Below, piece by piece: positions 27,601 to 38,787 of a stretch of 64,000 bases of DNA. How positions within the stretch are numbered: the stretch's first letter is position 1; each line of letters begins with the position of its first letter. The DNA comes from Aptenodytes patagonicus (Eukaryota > Chordata > Aves > Sphenisciformes > Spheniscidae). The position numbers were made by a program, and so were the translations under genes. The notes under the pieces are model-generated. The model made no database searches and was not told where the DNA came from. It saw only the letters and a program-made list of their open reading frames with translations. The stretch spans positions 80,417,068 to 80,481,067 of the forward strand of contig NC_134951.1 of the NCBI RefSeq assembly GCF_965638725.1, read 5' to 3'.

Positions 27601-28749
27601 TCTTAGTACAACGTTGGCAAGTTGCTGTAAGGGTGGAAGACACCAACCAAAGTGAAGCCCATCTGCAAAGCTGTTGCATACGGCATCACATATTGGGCTT
27701 AAGGATGGATTGTGGGAGAAAAGACTGTCGTATTAAAAGAAAAAACAACAACAGAGAATGATATTAAAAATATCATTCACATAGTTCACAAGTGAACAGA
27801 CTTGAGATCAGCTGTGAACTAAAAAAGCCATTTTGCTGTTGCTTTTTAGTTGAAAATAGCCTTTACTGTTTTTGTAACACGTTGCCTGCTCTGTTCTGTT
27901 TGCTCAACTTTCAGAGGCTGAAGACTTGTTTGTAAGAAGTATTGAGACGTGGAGCTAAGTCTAGAAATATATAGAAGCTGTTCACGGTCAACAGCCAATA
28001 CAGCTGGGGGTCTATGATACGTGGGACCAGGCATACTTACCATTGCAGATGGCCTTCCCTCAGCGCTATCTCAAGGTAATAATACACAGAAAATAGACGG
28101 AGGATGCTGTGGACTTGCTGGTGACAGGTGCCACAGCACCACATGTTGCAATGCTGCAGGTGCCATGGAGCTAGGCCCTGGATTGCCTGTGGCCGACGGT
28201 CCACAGCACATGTGCAGAATTGCAGCCGGGGAAGTGCTGCACAGGACTGTGCATTGCTGGCACAACTGCTTCGCTGCACGTGGCGACTCTGGGTTATTGT
28301 ATGCCGGCACAATTGTAGTGTAGCTAGGAGGTGTTGTGGGTTGGATGTTTTGGGTTCATTTTCAGTCTGGAGCATCTGTGAAAGGAGCTTGTGTTTCTCA
28401 GCCTTCTCCAACAGGCCAAAATATTTGGGAAGGAACACTAGGTCTTAATGCAGTGTTTTGTTGTTCTGTTCAATATAGTGACATTCAGTCTCAGGCGAAG
28501 CAATTTTGTGATCCTGCCTCCTTGGCTTTATTTAAAAGTGAGAATGAAAACCAAACCAAACCAAACCCCACTGCTAAGGATGTTAGTAGTAGCTACAGGT
28601 TTTTGGTGCGAATGTGTGTTTTGAATAGTTACTAGCGAATATGTGACCTTTAAACATAATGGAATGGGGAAACTAGATTTTATTTCATTTAGCCTGATGT
28701 AACAATTTCAATGTTATGCATTGCAAGAACATTTGCAATCCACCATTGA
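24601..28749. other. Non-coding stretch
   Basis: No gene recognised. The segment 28,030-28,320 is richer in GC with recurring GCTGCAGG/TGCCA words and overlapping open frames on both strands, but matches nothing I know. The rest is AT-rich. ORFs such as 25198-25515 (plus, 105 codons) have no recognised domain. Confidence 0.45.
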
Positions 28750-28910
28750 GAAACAGTAATGTGATGGATAAAGCACTGGACTGAGCTTTTATTCTAGGCA
28801 TAGCTGTAGACTTTCTACAACAATTTGTCCAAGAAAATTAACCAGCCCCCTTAGCCAGGGCTTTCTTATCTGTGAAATGAGAATGATAATCCCACAATAC
28901 CAGTCTGTGA
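28750..28910 (+). repeat. MIR-like (CORE-SINE) relic
   Basis: The segment follows the MIR layout from memory: ATGGATAAAGCACTGGACT (compare 'ggttaagagcacggactct'), then a diverged middle, then TCTTATCTGTGAAATGAGAA and TGATAAT (compare 'ttcctcatctgtaaaatggggataataat'). Spacing of these blocks is close to that of a full-length element. No gene is implied. Confidence 0.6.
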
Positions 28911-29799
28911 CAAATACATGAATATTACTTGTATTTACTAAACAGTTTCAGATTAAATTTTTCTCTTGTCCAGTTATTTCAGAAAACAGCTATCAAGAAA
29001 ACCTGACTAAAGAAATGAAAGCTGTTACATTACATGTCTAATGTGAATTGGCTGGCACATGCTAGACTGTTGAATGTCCCAGGATGAGAAATTAAAATAA
29101 TTTGGTTAAATTATTGAACAACTGATTGCTAAAAGTACCATATGACCAAAGACACCTCTTACTGACTTCATAATCACTGAAAATTTCTGCAGCAGTCATA
29201 AAAAATGATGCATCTTAGTTACATTCTTCATTAATTTTATTTGTTAAATAAGAGATATGAGGCTAAAATGAGACAATTTTATTATTAAAACTACAATTTG
29301 ATTTCCAAATACCTTCTTGTTTTGTTCTGCGGCAAACATTTTATGGATTGCTTTCTTGTTCATCGTTTAATGAGCAGCAAACTATTCTGCAAACTGCCAC
29401 AGAAGAAAATAACGCATATGAGAGGACAAGGAAAGAAATAAAACAGCACATGCTATAAACTGAACAAAATAAGTACAAGGTATCTATGCATGCCTTGTAT
29501 TACACGTCTTTTTCTGTATTGCTCTGGGTGAAGAGAAATATTCTGCATTTCTTCATGTGAATTAGGATAAGACACTGAATTCCAGAAGCTGCCTGGTACC
29601 TTTTCTTAATTTGGAAAAACAAAGAGTGTCTGTCTTTTTCCGTTCTTGTTTTCATTTCCTTACAGCTATCTCCTGTACATCATATATCGAAACTGCAGTG
29701 GTGCTCATTTGCAAGAAAAGTGCCATGTGTGTGTGCACGATGGTCTGATTGTGAAAGACTTTTTGCCTTCCTTCCCCTTTCTGGAGATCCTGAAGGCCA

Positions 29800-29890
29800 C
29801 ATTTGTCATATAGTCCACTTTGCTGAGTGTGTAATTAAATGTAAAGCACTTTGGGATGTTCAGCTGTATAAAGTATTGCTACTGAAATGC
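29800..29890 (+). repeat. Possible old SINE/LINE 3' tail
   Basis: TGTAAAGCACTTTGGGATGT followed by GCTGTATAAAGTATTGCTAC resembles the tail 'tgtaaagcgctttgggat...gctatataaatgcaaagtattatta' found at the 3' end of several ancient vertebrate retroposons. The match is short, so family and extent are uncertain. Confidence 0.35.
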
Positions 29891-30469
29891 AAGTTGTTTT
29901 TCTGCAGACAAACACAAAAGGAAAAAAACCAAATAAACAGCAACAAAAAAAAAATGAAAAGGTTTCTAGGGATAAAAATGTGAACACTGCTAGATAAATA
30001 AAACATTAGAAAGAAAGGAAAATACTTCCGGAAAACAAATCAATAAGATTAAAAAAAAAAAGATTTATTTGAGAAAGTTGACAGGCTTGCAGAAATTTCT
30101 AGCTTACAAGCTATTTACAGAGAGAAAATATGATGAATCAAGACACAATCATCAAAGTAAAAACCCTAGGTATTAAAATTTTAACTCTAACTTGTAGAGA
30201 GTCCAAATCTTTTCCTCTGTGACATAAATTTGCACAGGCAGTAGAAGCTTCCAATTACAGTGTTTCTTCTGTATTTTACATCCTTGGAGATAATGTTTGT
30301 CCTTTTGTAAAATGAGTGTGAGAGTCGGTCCTCCCCAATTTATGACTGCTACACAACATATTAGGAACTGGAATTATATATAAAAACGGAAAAAAATTAA
30401 GGCTTAACAAGCTCATTGGTTGATAGTTCTATTCATTCACTGCAAAATTACATTTTTGCCACGATGAAA

Positions 30470-30570
30470 CAGTGGCAGGATTTACCCTGAATTGTGGTTT
30501 GGCCATGGACTAGACCCCAGGTATGCAACCTTTCAGGTAAATGCCCTGACCACAGGGTTGAAGAAGTATA
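30470..30570. repeat. Possible tRNA-like repeat relic
   Basis: The words CTAGACCCCAGGTATGCAAC and GTAAATGCCCTGACCACAGG resemble 'gaacccaggtctcccacatcc' and 'gtgagtgccctaaccactggg', which recur in a widespread sauropsid repeat with tRNA-like sequence. There is no intact cloverleaf and no functional tRNA can be supported. Confidence 0.25.
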
Positions 30571-33500
30571 GGCATAATCATGTATTTTTTCTCTCCATTG
30601 GTTCTGGTGGTTCACGTCTGATACAACAGAAGACAGAGCTGCATGGAGGTCTCCCCTTCCAGGGGAGCGCTCCAGCCCTCGCACTGCTAAGTAGGCAGTT
30701 GAAGAACAAATATCACCACATCCTACTCCTCCTTGCTGTTTTTGGAAAGGGAGCCTGTGTCTAAAACCAGGGACACTCACCTGCTCCTTCTTCCATCCAG
30801 GTTGTTTTAGGAGGTTACTGCTCCACCTCCTTGTAACCCTCCTCAGTGGAGGTTACCGTCCCCACAAGGTCTTCTGAGGGACCTTCTGTGTCGGGGAGGT
30901 GGGGGGCAGCTTTTGAAGCAGGGCAGGGGCACACATTATCTTCTGACTCCAGCTGTGCTGAGTGCCTCTTTTTTTTTCATTGAAAGTGTCTGTAAAGTAA
31001 GTGAAACTCTAACCAAAACAGTTTTGGTTAGCTATTTTGGTATTAAATACAGTGAGACACAATGTATACTACACACATATTTCCCAGATAACTTCATAAC
31101 CAAACCAGTTAATTATTAATAAATGCTCTCTATTAGACTCCTAGCTTTCTTTCAGCCTTCAGTGATGACTTCTCAACAAAATTCATGTTCTGAAGGTCCT
31201 GCGTTGCTTTAGCTTTGGTAGCTTTCTCGTACTGGACCATATTAACTCCTCTTATTATCTCCCAGTGGGTCCATGCTGAATTGAAGCTAATGGGTTGATG
31301 GCGGCTCTCTTTACAAAATGTTCATGCTTCTCAGTTTTGGATTGTTATGTGTTGAAGGCCAAAGAATAACAGAAGTGGGAATTGCCTTTCAATTTTCTAG
31401 TCATCCTCTGCACTTTTAGTTATTTCTGATAAAATGTCTCAAATGTGTCAATTCACTAGTCTTAGAAGTATGATTTCATGAAAGCTAAGTCTTCTCCCTG
31501 GTTTACAGAATACAAAGCAACAAATGTTTCCATGCCAGGAGGACTTCAGGGCAAGAAGTTGGACCACCCTTTCATGTTTTGCTTAAACTTGCTCAGTTCG
31601 GGCTAAAGTGACTCTCCTGCAATTTGATAGTTAGCTCGAGTAATGCTGTGTACTCTCACTTTATTACTAGGTATCTGAAATTGTTTCGGTTAGACCTGGC
31701 AAATTCCGAATGTTAGCTTTGTGTTTCCCCTTTGTTTGGAGAAATAATCCAGTGTATTTGATTTCCTGAAACACTTAACTATAACCTATTAAGAAAACAT
31801 GTCTTGCTGGTTGCTTTGCTTCTGCCCTAAACTGAAATGCAGTGGGAAGATGGGAAAAGGCCTCAGCCGAGTTGAAATTAGAGAGAAAGAAAGAAACACA
31901 CTTGCACCATTGAAACCTGGATCCACAGAAAGCAGTTTTTACGGTAGCTTTATTGTTCGTGTGTTTCTAATAACCTTCTCATTTCATCTTATTGTGAGTA
32001 AGGGGAGATGATGTACTGCCATGAATGCTAGCGCGTGGTCTAAGCTCCAGCTTTCATTATTACTTCCATTATCACAATGGATCTTCATTGGCCTGAATTG
32101 CTAACGTTCTTACAGGAACGATAAGACTAAAATGGCTCTACCTGTCATTCACTGATGTGTGAATCGACAATCAAATGATTGATCAATTTTTCCGCGCTTC
32201 AATAGCTTCTTTCAAGCCACACGTCCTGAGGTACCGTATAAAATGCTGCAGTTCTAGCTAAGTTTTCTAAGGGATAGGTAAAGTAAATTAGGCAATTAGA
32301 CCTAATCTTAGATTTAAAAATTGAAAATCCATCAGTGTCTCTGTCTTGCAAAGAAAATACATTTCAAAATCTAAACGGCAAAAGTATCCTTACAAAAAAA
32401 CCCTCCTGTACTCCTGACAGCCTGCCTGTGAATGGCTTTCATGAATTTCTAATATATTTTTCTTTTGTTCATTTTTTCTAAAAACTTTGGACCCTAGAAG
32501 CTTTTAAGAAGGAGGAGTTTTGAAAGTGGAGCAATAGGAAGTTCTAAATATTTTATTAGTGATTTATGAAAACATGTTTTTGCTTTATTCCTTTAATAGA
32601 AAAAAATCGTGACAGCAAAATCATGAGGATTAATGTATGAAAATGTATTGCATGGCAGCTTCTGAGTAATGCATTTATAAACAGTTTCTTTTTTTAAAAA
32701 TTTTATGTCAAAATGGATTACAAGAAGACTAGCAAATTATTGTAGTCAGATTAAATACAATACACAGTCCATGAGTTTTTCTGTAATGTCTCCTGCGTCC
32801 TGACTGAGATCACCCAGTCTTCATGTAGTTCCCTATAGGAATAGGGAACATAACAGGAATGTCATGTTACTTTTGTTCACTTCCTTGGTTTAAAGCAAAG
32901 AGTAAAGCAGGTGAACCTCTGAAAAGTTTAATGTAGGAAAAATGCTTCTTGATTTAAGTTGGGTTTCATCCAAAATCTATTTTTCAGTCTATTTAGTCCT
33001 TTTTGCAGTTGTTGGTGAACCTGTGCCCTTCATGGTGTACAGGTAATGATTCACTTTTAAACACTAATACGACTAGAGTTGTATGTTCTACATGATCTGT
33101 CAAAACTAAGAAACAATAAAGAGCTGCAGAAGGAAAAAAAACAACCCACAGATGAAGGACGAAAGTGAGATAGAAACCATCAAAATAGAGAACTTGAGGC
33201 AGACAAAGGCTGGGTAACCATTTTGACAAGCTGACTGGAAGTCACTGTGCTTTATACTGTGAGGGCTTCATCCAAGTTTCACTGGTGACAGTAGAGAAGC
33301 TTCAGTAGGCTTTAATGCAAACCTAATTCAGCCAATTTATTGAATGATTTCTTCATTTTTGTGACACCAGTCTTGTTGCTGAGCAGGGATGAGGAGGAAG
33401 GAGACGAGGGAAAGCCAAAGGAAAGTTGACCACACAAATGTAATGTTGGAGGCATTAGACTGCGTGGGGCTGTTCAGCCTCTACAAAGAACCAAACTCAT

Positions 33501-33778
33501 TCCCATGGAAACCAATGTTCGAAGATGAATAAGTAGCCTGGCTCTCAGCAGTTCCCTTTCCTTTTTCTCTTTTCTTCTCTCTTGGGACGTTTTGTTGTTG
33601 TTTTTGGTAAAGGGAAAGAAAGACGCTCTTCACCTCCAAGCAGCTTGAGAAAAGACTGGCAACATTCATTCCACTAATAAGGTGGCAATTAACGCAAAGA
33701 GGAATGTCCTGGATTTCTCAAAGAGAAGTATTTTCCAACAGGAGCTAGTCAAGATGTTGATGAGGTTTTGTTTCTCTT

Positions 33779-33803
33779 TTTTGTTGTTGTTGTTGTTGTT
33801 GTT
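33779..33803. repeat. (GTT)n microsatellite
   Basis: About eight GTT units in a T-rich context. A simple repeat only. Confidence 0.9.
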
Positions 33804-35575
33804 TAAATGGGATGTACACTTTCTGGAAGAGGGGGCTGCTAAACTGGTGTTGTAAGTCTGCCCTCACGTGTTGGGTTTTAACTCTTCAGGAGAGAAAGTA
33901 TAAGTGAGCTCAGTGGAATCCACCAGATGTATTGTGGCACCACCCAGGCAGAGATCCTCAGGTCTGCTCGGTTTTTTTAATTTTAAGTTTTAGGTGCTGA
34001 TGTACGCGTAGCAATGGGTTACACACAGAGGGAATAGCCGGAGGTATGCACTATTCATTTGATGTAGCAGATACGGGTCATTATCATTCCTGCGCTTAGT
34101 AGATAATGAATTCAAAGGGAACGTTACAAAGGTGTTACTGATGGTATCAGTGTTATAATGTGTTGCAACTATTGACTGACATAAAAAGAGACAGCCAAAG
34201 GTAGGCTGAAAAACAGGAGAATTATCAACTAACTTTCAGTAAGCAAGGAACATAGTCTCAGTAGTCTGAAAAAAATCTTTTGCATTTGGCTTCTTGTGAG
34301 GACAGTTTCTGAGAATAGAAAATGTCATAGGGAATAGCGTCATGTGGGAAATTTCCAGTGTGAGTCAGCATGAAACTGTGCTTAGATGGGGCACGAGTTG
34401 TTCTGCAGGCTTCAAAACTAATGAAGCCAGGTCTCCTGCAGGCTTGCACCTGGGGCCGACTGACTGTGGCATCTCTGAAAGTGTCAGTGCCTGCTGAACA
34501 CTGTTGGTGCAACAAGCACCTATAGAAGACCTTTTCCATCCAAAGGAAGACATCTTCCATGTGGATCCTCTGATACCTAAATGACGATCTCATGCTGCAG
34601 CTTTTCCTTTATCAGGGAATAAATTTTGGTTGCTCTCCCTTCTCCCTCTCCAGACATCTGTTTTTACAAAACTTGTAGGAACATAATTGTCTTTGAGAGC
34701 TCTGTCCCTCTATTCCACTTGGCTGACATCAGTCAGTAGGCTCAAAATTAGTAGGGAAACCAGCCAGACAAAATTATTGCCTAAGCCTCATTTCCTTAGG
34801 AAACTAGGCTAAAAAGTTAATATTAGCAATAACTCCTGAATTGGAGCTACCGCTGGGCGAAGGCAGTGTGGCACCGAAGCTGTGTATGCCAAAGCGCAGT
34901 CTGATGTGTCGCTCCCATTGTGCTTTTGCTGTAAACTTTCTCCCGGGCCCCGTTAGCAAACAAACCTTCCTCCAGCTGCTGTGTGGGTGAACGGTCATAG
35001 CAGTCTCCTCAGCAGGGGGGAGTCAGAACCTCTTTGCTCCTTGGCTTACTCACTGGTGTTTTTGGGATGTGAACCACTGCTTACCAGAAAGTGACGGAGA
35101 CCACACATCCGTTTAATCTGGACATTCCCTGGCCTTCTGAATATTTTAGACCTGCACTCAAATCAGCAGTTTGCAATGGTTTCATCTCCTGTTACTGAGT
35201 AATTCATTTCCATGGCAAATTTTTTTTTTAAATCTTTTAAAAGGCCTACATGTTCTTCTCCACCTGAGTATATGAGTGTCAATTTGGTTTAACCTATCTA
35301 TCTGCAGTCCTTAAATTGTTTTTGAATTTACTTTTTTTTACATAGTTTTACGTTTTCTTTCTAGATAATGAATTATGGATGTGCAGTGTGAGAAATGTAT
35401 TTTCTGCTGCAGTGGATGGAAACCTGGGTCTCCATTGCTGCCTAGGGTCTGCATTTTCATCTGCACTGTGTTGTTCATGGTATGTATCCCCCCTTTCCTC
35501 CTTCCCCTTTCTCAGAACAGTGCTTAAGAAATTGCATTTGTCTTTGCAGAAAACTGAAATGCTCATCTCTGTTTC

Positions 35576-35596
35576 AAAAAAAAAAAAAAAAAAAAA
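35576..35596. repeat. Poly(A) run of 21
   Basis: Uninterrupted A run followed by GAAAGGAAAAAAC. It could be the tail of a retroposed sequence, but no retroposed gene or SINE body was recognised just upstream and no target-site duplication was found. Confidence 0.9.
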
Positions 35597-37807
35597 GAAA
35601 GGAAAAAACACATTTCACAGCAGACTCTTCCTTCTTCATCACATATGGTCAGTGATAGTCACCTCGCTGAGATCCGTTCAACTCCCAGTGTGTTTTAAGA
35701 AGTCCTTTATATACTAAGAAAGGCATATGGCCAAAGCTGCTTGTGCTGCGATTTCTACTGTGTGAATATGAAGCGCGGCAATGGCATCGTGACTGCTTTC
35801 CAGCGTGAGCTTATCTTCAGTATTTTGTTTTATCCTGGAGGCATTGACCTTTCTATTATTAGCCTCTCTGAAAGGAAGGAGTACAACCATGTCTTGTCTG
35901 TATCATCTTGTTTATGGTTTATATGCGGCTCAAAGTTCTGCCAGAAACTTAGTGTCATTTTACTGCCTGGTTTTACATTCTGCCTGTGATGTACTAATTA
36001 TCGGGGTGTGACAGAGCACTTATTTCCTATCATAAACCAGGGCTGTTATCCAGGAATGAAATTTTGTTCGAGTCATGAAAGGATGTAACAATATGAAGTA
36101 TTCTCTGAGGGCCATACTCTCATCCTGTTGACATTGATGGGAATGTTACTTTTGTCTTCACTGCGAGAGCCACATAATGAGACAATGGCATTACAATGCC
36201 TGCTTTTATTTTTTTTTAAAGAAACATTTCCCCACAGTGCTGTGAGCACTGGACAGTTGTATACCTCAGCTGAGTACCTGGTGCAGCACTAGCACAGGAT
36301 ATTTAGTATGCTAGAAAGCTACAGTCTTTGTGGATATAAATCAGCATATTTCCTTCCACATCAGGGGCAGTGTACTGTTTTATATTATGGGGAAATCTTG
36401 CTCTCAGCTTCAAGCTGCCATTTCCTTCCCCTTTTAGAAAGGAAAAAGCAAAGAGACTGCACTTATAATCCATTCCTAGTAAGGGGAGGATGGGAGGAAA
36501 GAAATAAAACAATTTGGAGGCTGTGTAGTAGTTTCCTAGTTCCCTACAAGTAGCACACAGTTAATGCACATGACTTAATGGGAATACACTTGCACTCAGC
36601 CGCACTTGCCCACGGCAGAAGAGATAATGAAGTTATTTCTGCTTATACCATCACAAGCCCTCACTTGAACAGCAGGAGCACAAGTAGAGACCAGATTCAA
36701 ACCAAGAGCAAGGGTGAACAGAGTGCAGCCTCCAGCCTGGCCAGGGCTGCTCAGCACCGCTCTTGGAGACGCTGGGTGTTGTTGGACACTTATGCATCAT
36801 GTTAGAGCCTCACGTTGCTCTAAGTATCGGTGTTTTGTGTATTCACAGGCTGATGGCTATTTCTTCCACGTCTGTGGAAAAGATGGTAAAATTTCAGGAC
36901 AAGTAAGAAAGTCGGTCTTTTTTGCCAAATTCCAGCAGACTAGACAGCCCACAGTGTTCAGAACATGTGTGATATTATATTGCAGACATTTCTGGTTGTG
37001 ACAGCAGAATTCAACCCTGAACTCATTTACATGATTAAAACGAAGCCAGAATGTCCCACCATACTTTTATAGCACTGGAATGCAAATTTTGATTTACAGT
37101 TCCAAGTCAGTTCCTTTTCTTACTGATATTTCCCCCCTTTTACCCTCCTCCTGAAAAAAAAAAAAAGCATTTGCGTCTTTTACTTCTATCTTAAGCATAT
37201 CTTTCTGATCTTCTACAGACTGAACCTTGACAATTTTGTAAGGAAATAGATGGTTCTTCTGTTCTACATATCCCATAATTTATTGGCTTCTTGCACCTGT
37301 CAAATGCCACATTTCCTCCCTCTGGGACCATGCTCCCATTCATGTAACCCTCCTTGCCCTGTAACTAGAGAAAGAGAGAAAGTTACAGGTGTCAGTTAAG
37401 CCATGACTGTTACTTTGATCTTCCCTAGGGTTTTTTTTTATTGGAATGTTTCTTCCTAAGTGTTTTTCCTGTGTAACTTTACTTTCAAATAGAGCAGCTT
37501 TTGTTTCGTTTTCAGTAAGCCCGGAGCCCCAATTCTGCTTGTGCCACCAGTGAAAAGTGGAAGCGATTCCCCTGATCTCAGCAGATCCTGCTGGGTTAAA
37601 CCTCATCCGCACAAAGAGTTCTGGTCTCCCTGTCATCTTATTCAGAAATGAGATCCCTGTTTGTGAATAACCCTTCAAATCCACCCCTTATTTGAGAAAG
37701 CACTCAAATACTTTCCTGAATCGGGAATACGGAAAATATTCACTTTTTTAACAGGACAATTTAATGATAAAAAAATCAGGTATATTAAAGGAAAAACAGA
37801 TCCTTAC
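35597..37807. other. Non-coding stretch
   Basis: No gene established. A plus-strand segment bounded by splice-like signals lies at 36,849-36,902 and is discussed as a finding only. A minus-strand ORF at 37340-37684 shows no domain; part of it (37,500-37,640) may be an old interspersed repeat. Confidence 0.45.
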
Positions 37808-37873
37808 TCATTTTCCGTGGAAGTGATATATCCTTCGTCAGGACCGGATCTCTTTCTAACTGATGTTCTGCAG
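37808..37873 (-). other. Candidate 66-nt internal exon on the minus strand
   Basis: On the minus strand a strong acceptor-like sequence (CTTTCATCTTCTGTTTCAG, pyrimidine-rich and ending in CAG) abuts a 66-nt block that ends at GA followed by GTAAGG, a good donor. The length is a multiple of three. Two frames are open: one reads CRTSVRKRSGPDEGYITSTE and continues with N; the other reads AEHQLERDPVLTKDISLPRK and continues with M. The third frame has a stop. The segment lies about 0.5 kb downstream, on the same strand, of the CpG island at 38.4-38.74 kb, which could be its promoter. I do not recognise the protein, so gene identity is unknown. Chance splice-like pairs are common, hence the modest confidence. 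Confidence 0.35.
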
Positions 37874-38389
37874 CTGAAACAGAAGATGAAAGTATGATGC
37901 ACACATTATTGGGGAGGCCATTTCCTAGTACTGTTCAAGAGGTTGGACATAGTCACTGCTAGCTCTCTCTGCATCACTGAAATGCAAACAGTTCGGCTCA
38001 TCTCCGTGCCTTCCAGCCCAGACATTCAGACACTTTAGTAGTAATAAATCCTAAAAAGCACATTTTTAAAACTAATGCTATCAGCCAAGGCAGGCATTTT
38101 GCACAGCTTGAGCTGGGCATCTAACCGGACCGCTTTCATTTTTGATCCTGATCTTTCTTTCTTTCTCCCCCTGGTTCTTCTGTCCTCGCAAGAAGACGCC
38201 GCTGCCTGTGTGAAATGGCAGGAGGCTGTCCGTGCTTCTGAAATAAATAGTTACCCGTGAGGTTTTCAAAAACCCTGAGAACATTTCTCCGTACACCCTC
38301 TTTTTCTTCTTGGTCACGCTTTCCCTTTCTTTCCACGCCGAAGCATTCGCTTTGGGGCAGAGCCCAGGCCATTTCTTTCGGGCTTCCTT

Positions 38390-38735
38390 TTGCTGCGGCT
38401 AGCGATGCCTTTTACTCCCTGCCCTCCTGAAAAGGCTCCCGGACGGTACCGCACACCCGGCACCGGCCCCCTGGGCTCCCCCCAGCCCCGTCGCCCCCCG
38501 GGCTCCCCCCAGCCCCGTCGCCCCCTGCCCCGCCAGCCCGCGTCCCTCCGCCAGGGCTGAGGCGAGCAGCCCCGCTCCGGCCGCCGGCTGCGGCGCTCGG
38601 GCGCGACGACGCCCGCTGGCGGCAGCGCGGGACACCGGCGGCCCGCCCCGCGCCCCGGCGGCCACCGGCGGGGGGGCCCGCTCGGCGCCTCCTGCCTCTG
38701 CCTGCGGGAGCCTCCCGGGGCACATACGCGTCTGT
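38390..38735. promoter_or_regulatory. CpG island, possible minus-strand promoter/exon 1
   Basis: Very GC-rich with dense CpG (CGGCGGCCCGCCCCGCGCC, GCGCTCGGGCGCGACGACGC), bordered on both sides by AT-rich DNA, so boundaries are sharp. TATA-like sequence (TATATATA) lies just beyond the high-coordinate edge at about 38,760-38,772. For minus-strand transcription this would be roughly 30 bp upstream of the edge of the island. A 142-codon Arg/Gly/Pro-rich minus frame (38314-38742) and its shadows are what CpG-rich DNA produces by chance and are not called as genes. Island status is clear by eye; direction and gene are inference. Confidence 0.65.
38473..38526. repeat. 27-bp tandem duplication inside CpG island
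   Basis: GGGCTCCCCCCAGCCCCGTC plus GCCCCC occurs twice head to tail (38,473-38,499 and 38,500-38,526) with one difference, at the final base. It is probably a recent slippage duplication. Confidence 0.9.
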
Positions 38736-38736
38736 G

Positions 38737-38787
38737 GCGCACGTATATACATATACATATATCTATATATAATACGCGTACGCTTTA
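38737..38787. repeat. Alternating purine-pyrimidine, TATA-rich tract
   Basis: From 38,737 to 38,762 purines and pyrimidines alternate without a break (GCGCACGTATATACATATAC and on). One C interrupts, and then TATATATA and a CGCGTACG palindromic word follow. Such tracts can adopt Z-DNA or extrude cruciforms. It sits exactly at the edge of the CpG island and includes the TATA-like motif noted there. Confidence 0.75.

Larger units (their letters stand above)
28911..35575. other. AT-rich non-coding stretch
   Basis: About 6.7 kb with no recognisable gene and only short ORFs (up to 111 codons, 34258-34593 minus) without recognised domains. Contains a possible SINE/LINE tail (29,800-29,890), a possible tRNA-like relic (30,470-30,570) and a (GTT)n microsatellite, listed separately. 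Confidence 0.5.

Noticed and set aside
28021-28060. U1 snRNA-like start (CATACTTACC)
   Set aside because: Only about ten bases agree; the rest has no U1 sequence or stem-loops.
35398-35482. Exon-like block between a TTTTCTGCTGCAG acceptor and an ATG|GTATGT donor
   Set aside because: Short, weak pyrimidine tract, no length or frame support and no recognised peptide; likely chance.
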